Positions 19,869 through 28,456 of a stretch of DNA of 64,000 bases are shown in pieces. Position 1 is the stretch's first letter; each line of letters begins with the position of its first letter. The stretch covers positions 62,001 through 126,000 of the forward strand of contig CAZDQF010000001.1 of assembly GCA_964507445.1 (NCBI GenBank), read 5' to 3'. Origin of the DNA: GCA-2683135 sp964507445 (GTDB lineage: Bacteria; Planctomycetota; GCA-002687715). A program made the position numbers and the translations under genes. The notes under the pieces are model-generated. The model worked only from the letters and a program-made list of their open reading frames with translations. It was not told the origin of the DNA and ran no database searches.

Positions 19869-20689
19869 CGTCCCGCCACGAGTTCACCGCCGCCGGCGCG
19901 GCCGGTCGACCAGTGGCTTGCTCGTTGGCAGTGCCGTCCGGCGACGGCCCTCATCCGCTCGTGGCGCTGGTCCACGGCTTCAAGGGATTCAAGGACTGGG
20001 GTTTCTTCCCTGACCTTGGTGAGCGCGTCGCCGAGGCGGGCTTCGCGGCCCTTCGAGTCAACTTCAGCCATAACGGGACCGGACTGGACGGCGACGCTTC
20101 ACGGTTCACCCGCTTGGACCTGTTCGAACTGGATCGCATGAGCTATCGGCTGTGCGATCTGGCTGCCGCGATCCGAGGCGCGCGAGATCTGGAAGGCGTG
20201 GACCCCGATCGCCTGGGACTCTTCGGGCATTCCCTGGGTGGGGCGGTGTGCCTGCTCTCGCTCAAGAGCATTCGGGTGAGGTGCCTGGTGACCCTCGCGT
20301 CCGTCGACTACACACGCTTTCCCGCTGAGGACGAACAGGTCATCCGGGAGCAGGGTCGCCTCCTGATCCCCAACGCTCGGACCAACCAGCAGATGCCTGT
20401 GGGGATCGCCGCCGTCAGGGATCTGGACGCCCATGCTGACGAGTACGATCTGGACGCGGCGGCGGCGCTGGACGGCGCCCCCTGGCTCATCGCTCACGGT
20501 GATGAGGACGGCACCGTGCCCGTGTCCGCGGCCCGTCGCCTCGCCGCCCTGGCTGGAGGGCGCGCCCGGGAGCTGACCCTGGCAGCGGGTGATCACACCC
20601 TCGGATGCAAGCACCCCTATGAGGGAGCGACTCCGCAGCTGAAGGAGTTCGCTTCGGCCGCGGTGGGGTTCTACCGCGAGCACCTGTAA
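19865..20689 (+). CDS. Alpha/beta hydrolase, dienelactone-hydrolase/BAAT-like
   Basis: 274 residues. The nucleophile elbow is GHS123LGG; an oxyanion-side HGFKGFKDWG sits near residues 37-46; the acid is probably Asp in HGDEDGTV and the base His in AGDHTLGC. It is a serine hydrolase, likely a cytoplasmic esterase or carboxylesterase of the UPF0227/YqiA-like size range. The start is a GTG overlapping the previous stop (GTGA), typical of coupling. It is convergent with erpA, only 12 bp away. Confidence 0.85.
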   Translation: MTSRHEFTAAGAAGRPVACSLAVPSGDGPHPLVALVHGFKGFKDWGFFPDLGERVAEAGFAALRVNFSHNGTGLDGDASRFTRLDLFELDRMSYRLCDLAAAIRGARDLEGVDPDRLGLFGHSLGGAVCLLSLKSIRVRCLVTLASVDYTRFPAEDEQVIREQGRLLIPNARTNQQMPVGIAAVRDLDAHADEYDLDAAAALDGAPWLIAHGDEDGTVPVSAARRLAALAGGRARELTLAAGDHTLGCKHPYEGATPQLKEFASAAVGFYREHL

Positions 20690-20701
20690 GCGCGCTGCGT
20701 G

Positions 20702-21040
20702 TCAGACGCTGAAGGACATGCCACACCCGCAGGTGCCGGTGGCGTTGGGGTTGGTGATGACGAACCCCGCGCCCGTGAGCCCGTCGTTGTAGTCGACGGT
20801 GGAGCCGCCGACGAAGAGCAGGCTCTTGCTGTCGATGATCACCCGCGCGGGGCCGTTCTCGAAGACGTTGAGCCCGTCCGTGGGCTCGCTGGGCGCCTGC
20901 TCGAAGTCCATCTTGTACTGGAAGCCGGAGCACCCTCCGCCTTCCACGTGGATGCGGAGACCCCATTCCGTGGGGTCCCTGCCTTCGGTATCCAGCAGGT
21001 TGTTGATCTTGGCGGCCGCGTCGTCGGTGATGGTCAGCAT
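20702..21040 (-). CDS. erpA: A-type iron-sulfur carrier protein ErpA/IscA
   Basis: 112 residues of the HesB/IscA family. The three cluster ligands are visible as C37 (GGGCSGF) and C104/C106 (TCGCG). It receives Fe-S clusters from a scaffold and inserts them into apoproteins. It is the last gene of a minus-strand pair with iscS (16 bp apart). Whether it is the ErpA or IscA branch cannot be told surely; the symbol is a best guess. No IscU/NifU scaffold is in the window. Confidence 0.9.
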   Translation of the reverse strand: MLTITDDAAAKINNLLDTEGRDPTEWGLRIHVEGGGCSGFQYKMDFEQAPSEPTDGLNVFENGPARVIIDSKSLLFVGGSTVDYNDGLTGAGFVITNPNATGTCGCGMSFSV

Positions 21041-21056
21041 GTCACCCTCCAGCTTA

Positions 21057-22214
21057 TCAACTCATGCGCCGCAGCCGCAGCACTTGTGCGGCGACGTGTC
21101 CCGCCGCCTGAAGGACGTCCTCCTCGGACGTGGAGCGCCCGAGTCCGAATCGGAGCGTTGAGAGGGCCAGGGCCTTGCTGACGCCGATGGCGCGGAGGAC
21201 GTGGCTCGGCGCGACGGTGGCGCTGGTGCAGGCGGAGCCGGAGGAGACCGCCACCACATCCTTGAGCGACATGAGCAGCGCCTCTCCCTCGACCCCCGGG
21301 AAGGAGATGTTCAGGTTGCCTGGCAACCTGGCCTGAGGGTGTCCGTTGAGCGTGGCGTTCGGGATGGCCTGCTTCAGGTTGGCCCAGAGGACGTCCCTCA
21401 GGTTCGCCTGGCGTTCGGCCTCCTCGTCGAGCTCCGCGAGGCAGAGCTGGATCGCCGCCGCCATGCCGACCACGCCGGGGACATTGAGGGTGCCGCTCCG
21501 CAGCCCGTCCTCGTGGTCCCCCCCCAGCATCTGCGCCCGCAGCGGCGGCGCGTCCCGGGTCAGGACCAGGGCGCCGACACCCTTGGGGCCGTACATCTTG
21601 TGCCCTGACAGGGCGAGCATGTGGACGCCGTCCCGAGCCATGTCGATCCGCACCTTGCCCGCCGCCTGGGCGCCGTCCACCAGCAACGGGACCCGGGCGT
21701 CAGCGCAGGCGGCGCCGACGGACCGAATGGGCTGGAGCGTGCCGATCTCGTTGTTGGCCGCCATGACGCAGACCAGGAGCGTGGTGGAGTCCAGCCGGTC
21801 CGCCACGTCTTCGGCGCGGACGAGGCCCGTTTCGTCCACCGGGAGCCAGACGATCTCGGCGCCTGCCTCGGCGAGGTCCTGGACCACGTCGAGGACGGCC
21901 TTGTGTTCCGTGGGTTGGGTGATGATGCGGCGGCGGGGGCCGCTGCTGCGCAGCTCCGCCTCCAGCCGTCCCCTGAGGGCGAGGTTGAGGGCCTCCGTGG
22001 CGCCGGAGGTGAACACGGTCTTGTGCCCGCCCACAGCGCGGGTGACCGTCGCCCGGGCCGACTCCGCCGCCTCTTCAGCGTCCCATCCGTAGGCGTGGGT
22101 GCGGCTGGACGCGTTGCCGAAGCTCTCGTGGAAGTACGGCAGCATGGCCTCCACCACGGAGGAGGCCGTCGGGGTGGTGGCTTGATGGTCGAGGTAGATG
22201 GGTCGGGCGTTCAT
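21057..22214 (-). CDS. iscS: Cysteine desulfurase (NifS/IscS family)
   Basis: 385 residues. PLP lysine K206 is in SGHKMYGPKG, and the persulfide Cys C329 is in SSGSACTSA. The enzyme takes sulfur from cysteine for Fe-S cluster and thio-modification assembly. Length and the SACTS loop fit group I (NifS/IscS). The chosen ATG starts the conserved MNARPIYLDHQATTP block; TACAAT 17 nt upstream on the same strand is a candidate -10. Divergent from ygfZ with only 26 bp between starts, which implies coordinate control. Confidence 0.93.
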   Translation of the reverse strand: MNARPIYLDHQATTPTASSVVEAMLPYFHESFGNASSRTHAYGWDAEEAAESARATVTRAVGGHKTVFTSGATEALNLALRGRLEAELRSSGPRRRIITQPTEHKAVLDVVQDLAEAGAEIVWLPVDETGLVRAEDVADRLDSTTLLVCVMAANNEIGTLQPIRSVGAACADARVPLLVDGAQAAGKVRIDMARDGVHMLALSGHKMYGPKGVGALVLTRDAPPLRAQMLGGDHEDGLRSGTLNVPGVVGMAAAIQLCLAELDEEAERQANLRDVLWANLKQAIPNATLNGHPQARLPGNLNISFPGVEGEALLMSLKDVVAVSSGSACTSATVAPSHVLRAIGVSKALALSTLRFGLGRSTSEEDVLQAAGHVAAQVLRLRRMS

Positions 22215-22240
22215 GGCTACGCTCAGCGTGGATTGTACCC

Positions 22241-23224
22241 ATGACAAAGGACGAGCCGAACCTCAGCATCGACGAGCAGGTGACCACGGCGCGGCGGACC
22301 GGCGGCGTCGCCGTGATTCCGTGGCGGAGCCAGCTGGATCTGACGGGACCAGACCGGGTCAGGTTCCTGGATGGCCAGTGCACCCAGGACGTGGCCGGTC
22401 GCGGGCTTCATCAGGGTGGGTACGGGTTCCTGCTGGAGCCCAAGGGGCAGGTGGTGACGGACCTGGAGTTCCTCGTGCTGGAGGACCGATTGGCCCTGGA
22501 GGTGCCGACCCAGCGCAAGGACACCTTGACCGGTTGGTTGAGCCGCTTCCTCCTGCTCAGCGACGCTGAGCTCGTGGATCGGGACCAAGAGACCCGCACC
22601 TTGATGGTCGTAGGACCGCGAGCGGAGGCGGCGCTGACCGCGGACCAGCGGTTGGACCCGGAGGTCGACGGGGCGGTGCTGGAGCTCGGCGGTGTCTCCG
22701 TCGTGGCCCGTCGGGACCAGACTTGCGGGCCCCTCGGCTGGTCTCTGCGGGTCCCCTCGGGGGCCGTGGATGCCGTGATCCGGACGGCAGGCCTGCAGAG
22801 GATCAGCGAGGGCGCCGTTGAGGTGATGAGGGTGGAGTCGGGCCGCCCGAGGTTCGGCAGGGAGCTGGACCCCTCGGTCCTGCCAGTGGAATCAGGGCAG
22901 GAGGCTCGGGCTGTGTCTTACGACAAGGGCTGCTACTGCGGCCAGGAGGTGGTGGCGCGCCAGCGGTACCTGGGCAAGCCGCGGAAGAGGCTGGTCGGTC
23001 TGGTGCTCGACGGGACGGACGCGGCTTCGGGAGACGCCGTCTCCTCGGATGGAGCCCAACTCGGGGTGCTGGGGAGCGTGTGCCGCTCCCCAGGTCTCGA
23101 CGCCGTCATCGCCCTCGCGGTCCTTCGTGGGGATGACCATTCCCCAGGGGCGAGGCGGGACGTCACGCGGTCGGATGGCGGCACCACCGTCGCGACGGTG
23201 GCGCCCTTGCCGTTCCTTACTTGA
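22241..23224 (+). CDS. ygfZ: YgfZ/GcvT-like folate-dependent Fe-S protein
   Basis: 327 residues. The diagnostic motif KGC231YCGQE, with the conserved Cys, is complete and followed by VVARQRYLG. N-terminal folds match the T-protein of the glycine cleavage system but lack the catalytic set. YgfZ uses tetrahydrofolate to help form or repair some [4Fe-4S] enzymes, for example MiaB. Its place next to iscS and erpA agrees with this. The last 8 nt overlap the stop region of the convergent FKBP gene. Confidence 0.9.
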   Translation: MTKDEPNLSIDEQVTTARRTGGVAVIPWRSQLDLTGPDRVRFLDGQCTQDVAGRGLHQGGYGFLLEPKGQVVTDLEFLVLEDRLALEVPTQRKDTLTGWLSRFLLLSDAELVDRDQETRTLMVVGPRAEAALTADQRLDPEVDGAVLELGGVSVVARRDQTCGPLGWSLRVPSGAVDAVIRTAGLQRISEGAVEVMRVESGRPRFGRELDPSVLPVESGQEARAVSYDKGCYCGQEVVARQRYLGKPRKRLVGLVLDGTDAASGDAVSSDGAQLGVLGSVCRSPGLDAVIALAVLRGDDHSPGARRDVTRSDGGTTVATVAPLPFLT

Positions 23225-24362
23225 CCTCGATCAGCTCGATGTAGAAGACCAGGTCCTCGTTGGGGCCGATCTTCGGTCCGGCGCCGCGGGCGCCGTAGGC
23301 GAGCTTTGAGGGGATGACCAGCCACATCTTGCCGCCCGGCTTCATGCGCAGGAGGGCTTCGGTCCATCCCGGGATGACGCCGGCGACGGGGAAGGGGGTC
23401 GGCTCGCCGCGGCTGAAGCTGCTGTCGAAGAGGACGCCGTCCTTCTTGCGCCAGCCGGCGTAGTGGCACGAGACCCTGCTCTGTCGCGTCGGGGAGGCGC
23501 CCTCCCCGGTCTCCACGTTCTTGAGCTGAAGTCCGGTCTCCGTGGTCTCCAGCTCGTCCTCCGTGGGCAGCTTGAACTCCGGAACGGCCAGAGGCTTGGA
23601 GGCCTTCAGCAGCTCCAGGTACCAGACCCCGGCGCGGCCGTTGGCGGCCGCCGCCTTGACGTCGACCCGCCACTTCGATCCGGCCTTCATGAGGGGCAGC
23701 ACCTGCTTCATGAACGGGAGCGGCGCGTTAGCGCAGTTGACCTTGACCTCGTTCGGGCGGAAGTCGCTGCAGTCGATGAGCTTCTTGGACTCGTCCCACA
23801 CGGCGTAGCGAAAGGAGGCGACACCGTCGGCGCCGACGGCTTCTCCGGTCCCCGGGGTGATGACCTGGTAGGCGACATCGTCGCCCAGCTTCACCTGAGA
23901 CTTCTTGTCCGCCTCCGTGTACGCCGGGACCGGATTGAGGCCCAGCAGCTCCACCTCGAAGATCAGGGTGGAGTTGGCAGGAATCTCACCGTTCGGCTGG
24001 GCTCCGTACCCGAGCTTGGGCGGGATGGTGAGCTTCAACCGAGCGCCCTTGGTGATCTTGGTCAGTCCCTCGTTCCAACCCTGGATGACCTGGCCCAGCC
24101 GGAACTTCGCGGGCGTGCCGCGCTGGACGGAGGAATCGAAGATCTTGCCGTTCTCCAGCCAGCCGGTGTAGTGCACCTCCACTTCGTCGTTCAGCTTGGG
24201 GTGCAGCTTGCCGTCGCCCTCGCGGAGGACGCTGTATTTCAATCCGGAGTCGGTGGTGACCGGATCCTTGTCCTGCGGGATCTCCAACTTCGTCTTGTCG
24301 CCCTGACCGGGGGTCATGGTTGTGAGGATCGAAACCGCGATGAGGATGTGAAGGTAGCGCAA
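23217..24362 (-). CDS. Exported triple-FKBP peptidyl-prolyl isomerase
   Basis: 381 residues. A signal-like N-terminus (about 1-20) precedes two clear FKBP domains at about 40-137 and 280-381, each with the V-x-V-HYTGW or VSCHYAGW opening, FDSS, VI-GW and K-AYG/GYG-A elements. The segment between (about 145-260) resembles a third FKBP domain that lost the binding-site residues (KLIDCSDF, KWRVDVKAAAANG). It probably assists folding of periplasmic or outer-membrane proteins; the middle domain may be a chaperone or dimer interface. The DNA just upstream of this gene borders an assembly gap, so its promoter is not trustworthy. Confidence 0.88.
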   Translation of the reverse strand: MRYLHILIAVSILTTMTPGQGDKTKLEIPQDKDPVTTDSGLKYSVLREGDGKLHPKLNDEVEVHYTGWLENGKIFDSSVQRGTPAKFRLGQVIQGWNEGLTKITKGARLKLTIPPKLGYGAQPNGEIPANSTLIFEVELLGLNPVPAYTEADKKSQVKLGDDVAYQVITPGTGEAVGADGVASFRYAVWDESKKLIDCSDFRPNEVKVNCANAPLPFMKQVLPLMKAGSKWRVDVKAAAANGRAGVWYLELLKASKPLAVPEFKLPTEDELETTETGLQLKNVETGEGASPTRQSRVSCHYAGWRKKDGVLFDSSFSRGEPTPFPVAGVIPGWTEALLRMKPGGKMWLVIPSKLAYGARGAGPKIGPNEDLVFYIELIEVK

Positions 24363-24760
24363 GGATCGGCTCCGGCTTTCTGAGGGACGCCATGGAGTGA
24401 GCGGTCAACGGTCGGCGCCGGAGAGTGGACGATCCACTTCAACCGACGGCGCCGGCGAGGTACTACGCCCCGGGTGTATCGACCGGCTTCCCCGAAGGAA
24501 ATGAGAATTACCGGGACTCTAACGCAGCCGGGAGGCTGGGGCGAACGGAGGGCCGCGGCGGGGGCGCCCCCGCCCCCGCCTGAAAACCAAAAATAAGGCA
24601 AAGGTGATATATGGCCCGTTATTATGATANNNNNNNNNNCCCCCCCGCCCGGGGGGGGGGGGGGGCCCCGGGCGGCGCGGGGGGGGCGGCGCGGCCCCCC
24701 CGGAGTGACTCCCAAAATTCCGGCAAGGGTCTGATCTGGCCGTGTCTTCTGATCTCGGGG
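24363..24760. other. Intergenic region containing an assembly gap and corrupted contig ends
   Basis: No gene. Ten Ns lie at 24630-24639, flanked by long C and G homopolymers. Bases about 24578-24629 are a degraded, roughly 70-75 percent copy of the sequence after the gap: AAAATAAGGCAAAGG before the gap matches AAAATTCCGGCAAGG after it, with many C-to-A changes. This suggests that two contig ends overlap here and the left end is error-rich. Treat about 24535-24720 as unreliable; real spacing and any regulatory site or terminator are unknown. Confidence 0.8.
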
Positions 24761-27700
24761 TCAACTGCAGCCCATGGACGCGCCGCAATTGAGGCACTTG
24801 TAGCAGGCCCCGTTGCGCACGGTGATGTGTCCGCAGTCATCGCAGAACGGCGCGTCCCCCATCATGGACTCCAGATGCCCGGAGAGGACGCCTCGCTCCT
24901 GCGGGATGGCTCCATCGCCCGTCGTGGCGCCCAGGGACCGGTCGCTGGGCACCTCCGTGCCCGACACGGAGTCCTCGAATTCACGGATTCGATCCCGGAG
25001 CTCGTTGTCAGCCTTCTGGGTCTCGCTCTCGGCCTCGGCCAGCCCCTCCTCGAGCCCATCGGCGGGTTTCACATGGACGAAGTCCTTGCGCCCGAGGTAC
25101 TCCATGGCAAGCAGCCTGAACACGTAGTCGATGACGGACGTGGACCACTTGATGTTGGGGTGATCCACGGCCCCTTGAGGATCGAAACGGGTGAACGTGA
25201 AGACGTCGACGAAGTTCTGCAGCGGCACGCCGTACTGCAGCCCCAGGCTGACGGAGATGGCGAAGCAGTTCATCATGCTGCGGAAGGCGGCGCCTTCCTT
25301 GTGCATGTCGATGAAGATCTCTCCGAGGGACCCGTCGTCGTAGTTGCCGGTGCGGAGGTAGACCTTCTGTCCTCCCACCTTGGCCTCCTGAGTGAACCCG
25401 AAGCGCTTGCGGGGCAGGCGTCGCCTCCGGAGCGGCGGCTTGACGTTCTCCGGCGCCGCCACCGGTGCCGCTTCGGCGGTCCCGGCCACGGTGGTCTCCT
25501 CTTCCGGCGTCTCGTGCTCGTCGGCCTTGCCGGTGTTGAGGGGCTGTGAGCCCTTGCAGCCGTCCCGGTACAGGGCGACGGCCTTGAGGCCCAGGTTCCA
25601 GGAGTCCACATAGGCCTGGCGGATGTCCTCTTCGGTGACATCGGCGGGCATGTTGACGGTCTTGGAGATGGCGCCGGAGATGAACGGCTGGACCGCCGCC
25701 ATCATGCGGATGTGCCCTTCGTGATGGATGAAGCGCTCACTCTTCGGCCCGCAGCGGTTGGCGCAGTCGAACACCGGCAGGTGCTCGTCCTTCAGGTGCG
25801 GGGCGCCTTCGATGGTCTGGGTGCCGCAGCTGTAGACCTCGGCCGCGTCGATCTGTTCTTCGGTGAAGCCGAGATGTCCGAGGAGATCGAAGCCCGCCTG
25901 GTTCCACGCTTTCTCGTCGATGTCGAGCGCCTCGCGAACGCCGTCTCCGAGGATGTAGGTGGCGAAGGCGTCGCGGAAACCGAAGACCGAGGAGAGGCTG
26001 GCCTCCACGTTGTCGATGGTCTCGTCCGCGAGCCCCTTGGACTTGAGCGCGGCTCGGTCGATGGTCGGGCAGCCCTCCAGGGTCTGGTGTCCCAGGACCC
26101 AGTTGAGCATGTCCTGCCGCTGGGCTTCCGTGTACCCGAGGGCTTGCAGAGCCCGGGGTACGGACTGGTTGATGATCTTGAAGTACCCGCCACCGGCGAG
26201 CTTCTTGAACTTCACCAGGGCGAAGTCCGGTTCGATGCCGGTGGTGTCGCAGTCCATGAGCAGACCGATGGTGCCCGTGGGCGCGATGACCGTGGCCTGA
26301 GCGTTGCGATAGCCGTGGCGCTCGCCCATCCGGACCGCGTCATCCCAATCTTCACGGGCCGCCCGGACGAGGTCCAGGTGCCCGTGCTGGTCATCGATGG
26401 CGTAGGCCGCGTCCCGATGCATGTTCATGACCCGGAGCATGGGGTCCCGGTTGCGGGCGTAACCGGCGAAGGGCCCCTTGGCCTTGGCCATTTCTGCGGA
26501 GACCCGGTAGGCGTGGCCGGTGGTGATGGCGGAGATGGCTGCGCCCACGACCCGCGCCTGCGGCGAGTCGTAGGGAAGTCCTGACACCATGAGCAGGGTG
26601 CCCAGGTTGGCGTACCCGAGTCCGAGCGGTCGGTAGTCGTGACTGTTGCGCGCGATGGTCTCCGTCGGGTAGGACGCGAAGTCGACCACGATCTCCTGAG
26701 CGATGAAGAAGATGCGGCACGCGTGCCGGTACGCCTCCACGTCGAAGGCCCCCTCCGGAGAGAGGAACTTCATCAGGTTGATGGACGCCAGGTTGCAGGC
26801 GCTGTCGTCCAGGAACATGTACTCGGAGCAAGGGTTGCTGCCGTGGATCCGGTCGGTGTTGGGGCAGGTGTGCCAGCGGTTGATGGTGGTGTCGAACTGG
26901 ACCCCCGGGTCTGCGCATCGCCAGGCGGCGTAGCAGATCTTGTCCATGAGGTCCCGGGCTCGATAGCTGGTCGACGTCTCGCCGGTGGTCCGGTGGGTGG
27001 TGGACCAGTCGTGGTCGGAGGCGACCGCGTTCATGAAGTCATCCGTGATCCGGACGGAGTTGTTGGAGTTCTGGCCGCTGACCGTGCGGTAGACCTCCCC
27101 GTTGAAGTCCGATTCGTAACCGGCGTCGATGAGGACCTGGGCCTTGTCCTCTTCCTTGGCCTTCCAGAGGATGAAGTTCTCGATCTCCGGGTGATCCATG
27201 TCCAGGATCACCATCTTGGCCGCGCGCCGTGTGGTGCCGCCGGACTTGGTGGCGCCGGCGGCCTTGTCGAGCACCTCGAGGAAGGACATGAGCCCGGACG
27301 AGGTGCCGCCGCCAGCGAGCTTCTCCCCCTCGCCGCGGAGCGACGAGAAGTTGGTCCCGGTGCCGGAGCCGAACTTGAACAGGCGCATCTCCCGCTTCAC
27401 CGCGTCGGCGATGTCCAGGAGGTCGTCCTCGATGCTCTGGATGAAGCAGGCGGAGAGCTGGGGACGGGTGTAGCTGTCGGCGCACTCCTCGACGTTCCCC
27501 GTGTGCTCGTTCCAGTGCCAGGTCCCCACGGCCTTGCCGCGGATGTCGTAGCGGGCGGCCAGCCCGCAGTTGAACCAGACCGGCGAGTTGAACGCGCCCA
27601 TCTGGTTGACCAGCAGGTGGGTCAGCTCCTGTTCGAAGGTGTCCGCTTCGTCGTTGGTGCGGAAGTAGTCGCCCAGGGATTCTCCCGCCTCCCGTATGGT

Positions 27701-27949
27701 GCGGGCGACCCGGTAGACCACCTGCCGCACGGAGTGCTCGGCGCCCGACCTGCCCGGGACCCCCGCCTTGCGGAAGTACTTGGAGACGACGATGTCCGTG
27801 GCCAGCTGGGACCAGCCTTCGGGCACGTCCACGTCGTCCATCTCGAACACCGTGCTGCCGTCCGGGTTGCTGATCAGGGAGGATCGCTTGACCCAGCGGA
27901 CCTGCTCCAGCGGGTCCTGCCTCTCCTCGGTGAAATAACGTTCGATCAT
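24761..27949 (-). CDS. nrdJ: Vitamin B12-dependent (class II) ribonucleotide reductase
   Basis: About 1062 residues from the chosen start. The N-terminus MIERYFTEERQDP aligns with known NrdJ starts. The active-site region NPCSEYMFLDDSACNLASINL, the catalytic-Cys loop around it, and APTGTIGLLMDCDTTG are intact. The C-terminus ends in a Cys pair module (CDDC...CYKCLNCG), typical of NrdJ and probably used in re-reduction. It makes deoxyribonucleotides without oxygen dependence, using adenosylcobalamin. ATG 28039 would add 30 unconserved residues; a 13-nt palindrome (27950-27962) overlaps the ribosome-binding region of the chosen start. Confidence 0.93.
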   Translation of the reverse strand: MIERYFTEERQDPLEQVRWVKRSSLISNPDGSTVFEMDDVDVPEGWSQLATDIVVSKYFRKAGVPGRSGAEHSVRQVVYRVARTIREAGESLGDYFRTNDEADTFEQELTHLLVNQMGAFNSPVWFNCGLAARYDIRGKAVGTWHWNEHTGNVEECADSYTRPQLSACFIQSIEDDLLDIADAVKREMRLFKFGSGTGTNFSSLRGEGEKLAGGGTSSGLMSFLEVLDKAAGATKSGGTTRRAAKMVILDMDHPEIENFILWKAKEEDKAQVLIDAGYESDFNGEVYRTVSGQNSNNSVRITDDFMNAVASDHDWSTTHRTTGETSTSYRARDLMDKICYAAWRCADPGVQFDTTINRWHTCPNTDRIHGSNPCSEYMFLDDSACNLASINLMKFLSPEGAFDVEAYRHACRIFFIAQEIVVDFASYPTETIARNSHDYRPLGLGYANLGTLLMVSGLPYDSPQARVVGAAISAITTGHAYRVSAEMAKAKGPFAGYARNRDPMLRVMNMHRDAAYAIDDQHGHLDLVRAAREDWDDAVRMGERHGYRNAQATVIAPTGTIGLLMDCDTTGIEPDFALVKFKKLAGGGYFKIINQSVPRALQALGYTEAQRQDMLNWVLGHQTLEGCPTIDRAALKSKGLADETIDNVEASLSSVFGFRDAFATYILGDGVREALDIDEKAWNQAGFDLLGHLGFTEEQIDAAEVYSCGTQTIEGAPHLKDEHLPVFDCANRCGPKSERFIHHEGHIRMMAAVQPFISGAISKTVNMPADVTEEDIRQAYVDSWNLGLKAVALYRDGCKGSQPLNTGKADEHETPEEETTVAGTAEAAPVAAPENVKPPLRRRRLPRKRFGFTQEAKVGGQKVYLRTGNYDDGSLGEIFIDMHKEGAAFRSMMNCFAISVSLGLQYGVPLQNFVDVFTFTRFDPQGAVDHPNIKWSTSVIDYVFRLLAMEYLGRKDFVHVKPADGLEEGLAEAESETQKADNELRDRIREFEDSVSGTEVPSDRSLGATTGDGAIPQERGVLSGHLESMMGDAPFCDDCGHITVRNGACYKCLNCGASMGCS

Positions 27950-27962
27950 GACTCCTGGAGTC
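27950..27962. repeat. Palindrome touching the nrdJ start codon
   Basis: GACTCC-T-GGAGTC is a perfect palindrome directly next to ATG 27949 and covering the only Shine-Dalgarno-like bases (AGGAG on the minus strand). It could bind a dimeric regulator or hide the start site in RNA, or be chance. Confidence 0.3.
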
Positions 27963-28235
27963 TCTGTGGCGGAGCCGGCCCCACGACGGGTGTCAGCGGC
28001 TCCGACGGGCGCCTTGGCGCGTCCGTTTGATGTCCCCATGTCCTTCCCCCCCCCCTCTGCTGTCGGCTCCCTGCCGACGGGCTCGATTCCCCCCTCTCCA
28101 TGATCTCATGGGCCTGCGCGCTTCCGCCCGCGCCGGGCCGTTCTCATGGCGAGCCACCCAAGTCGAGCGCTACCAAGGGGATCCGGTGCCACTGTCGACC
28201 GCTGGTCGGCCTGATTTCCCTGGCAACGCCCAGTT

Positions 28236-28266
28236 TGTAGGGGGTGCAGGTGCACCAACCCCTACA
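28236..28266 (-). repeat. Extended hairpin in the nrdJ leader
   Basis: TGTAGGGG and CCCCTACA (8 bp each) enclose GGTGC-ACCT-GCACC, so the RNA can fold into one long stem with a two-base bulge. It starts about 10 nt after the predicted transcription start. No T-run follows, so it is not a simple terminator; a regulatory leader or operator is more likely. Confidence 0.55.
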
Positions 28267-28282
28267 TGTTGGGCGGATCTGG

Positions 28283-28310
28283 ATCATAGTGGAGGTCCGC
28301 TGCCTGTCAA
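28283..28310 (-). promoter_or_regulatory. Sigma70-type promoter for nrdJ
   Basis: On the minus strand TTGACA (28310-28305) and TATGAT (28288-28283) are separated by 16 bp, a near-consensus match unusual in this GC-rich DNA. Transcription would begin near 28276, giving a leader of about 237 nt to ATG 28039 or 327 nt to ATG 27949. Confidence 0.65.
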
Positions 28311-28456
28311 CGAGACGCCCCCGCTTTTGATCCGCCGCCCTCCTCGGGGGGCCAATTGCCGTGCGGGCACCTTGTCCCCCGCGGGCCCGGACCCGCGCGG
28401 AGTCGTCGCCACGGCGGGCTTGGACGTATGGTCTTCGGACCAGTAACGGAGTCCTC

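Larger units (their letters stand above)
28040..28456. other. Divergent intergenic region between nrdJ and the cobalamin adenosyltransferase gene
   Basis: 417 bp without a gene. It holds a good minus-strand promoter at 28283-28310, a hairpin-forming repeat at 28236-28266 inside the predicted nrdJ leader, and a poly-C/G tract near 28045-28055. No clear plus-strand promoter was found for the transferase gene. I looked for a cobalamin riboswitch: a GCCAGG-like box is present on the minus strand near 28210-28225 but the rest of the conserved core is missing. Confidence 0.5.

Noticed and set aside
24314..25549. Open frames crossing the run of Ns
   Set aside because: They contain unknown residues and homopolymer-derived Pro/Gly runs; assembly artefact.
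26639..28030. 463-codon plus-strand frame opposite nrdJ
   Set aside because: Antisense shadow in GC-rich DNA; nrdJ motifs on the other strand are decisive.
28150..28280. Cobalamin riboswitch upstream of nrdJ
   Set aside because: A GCCAGG-like piece is present, but the conserved core and the usual order of elements are absent.
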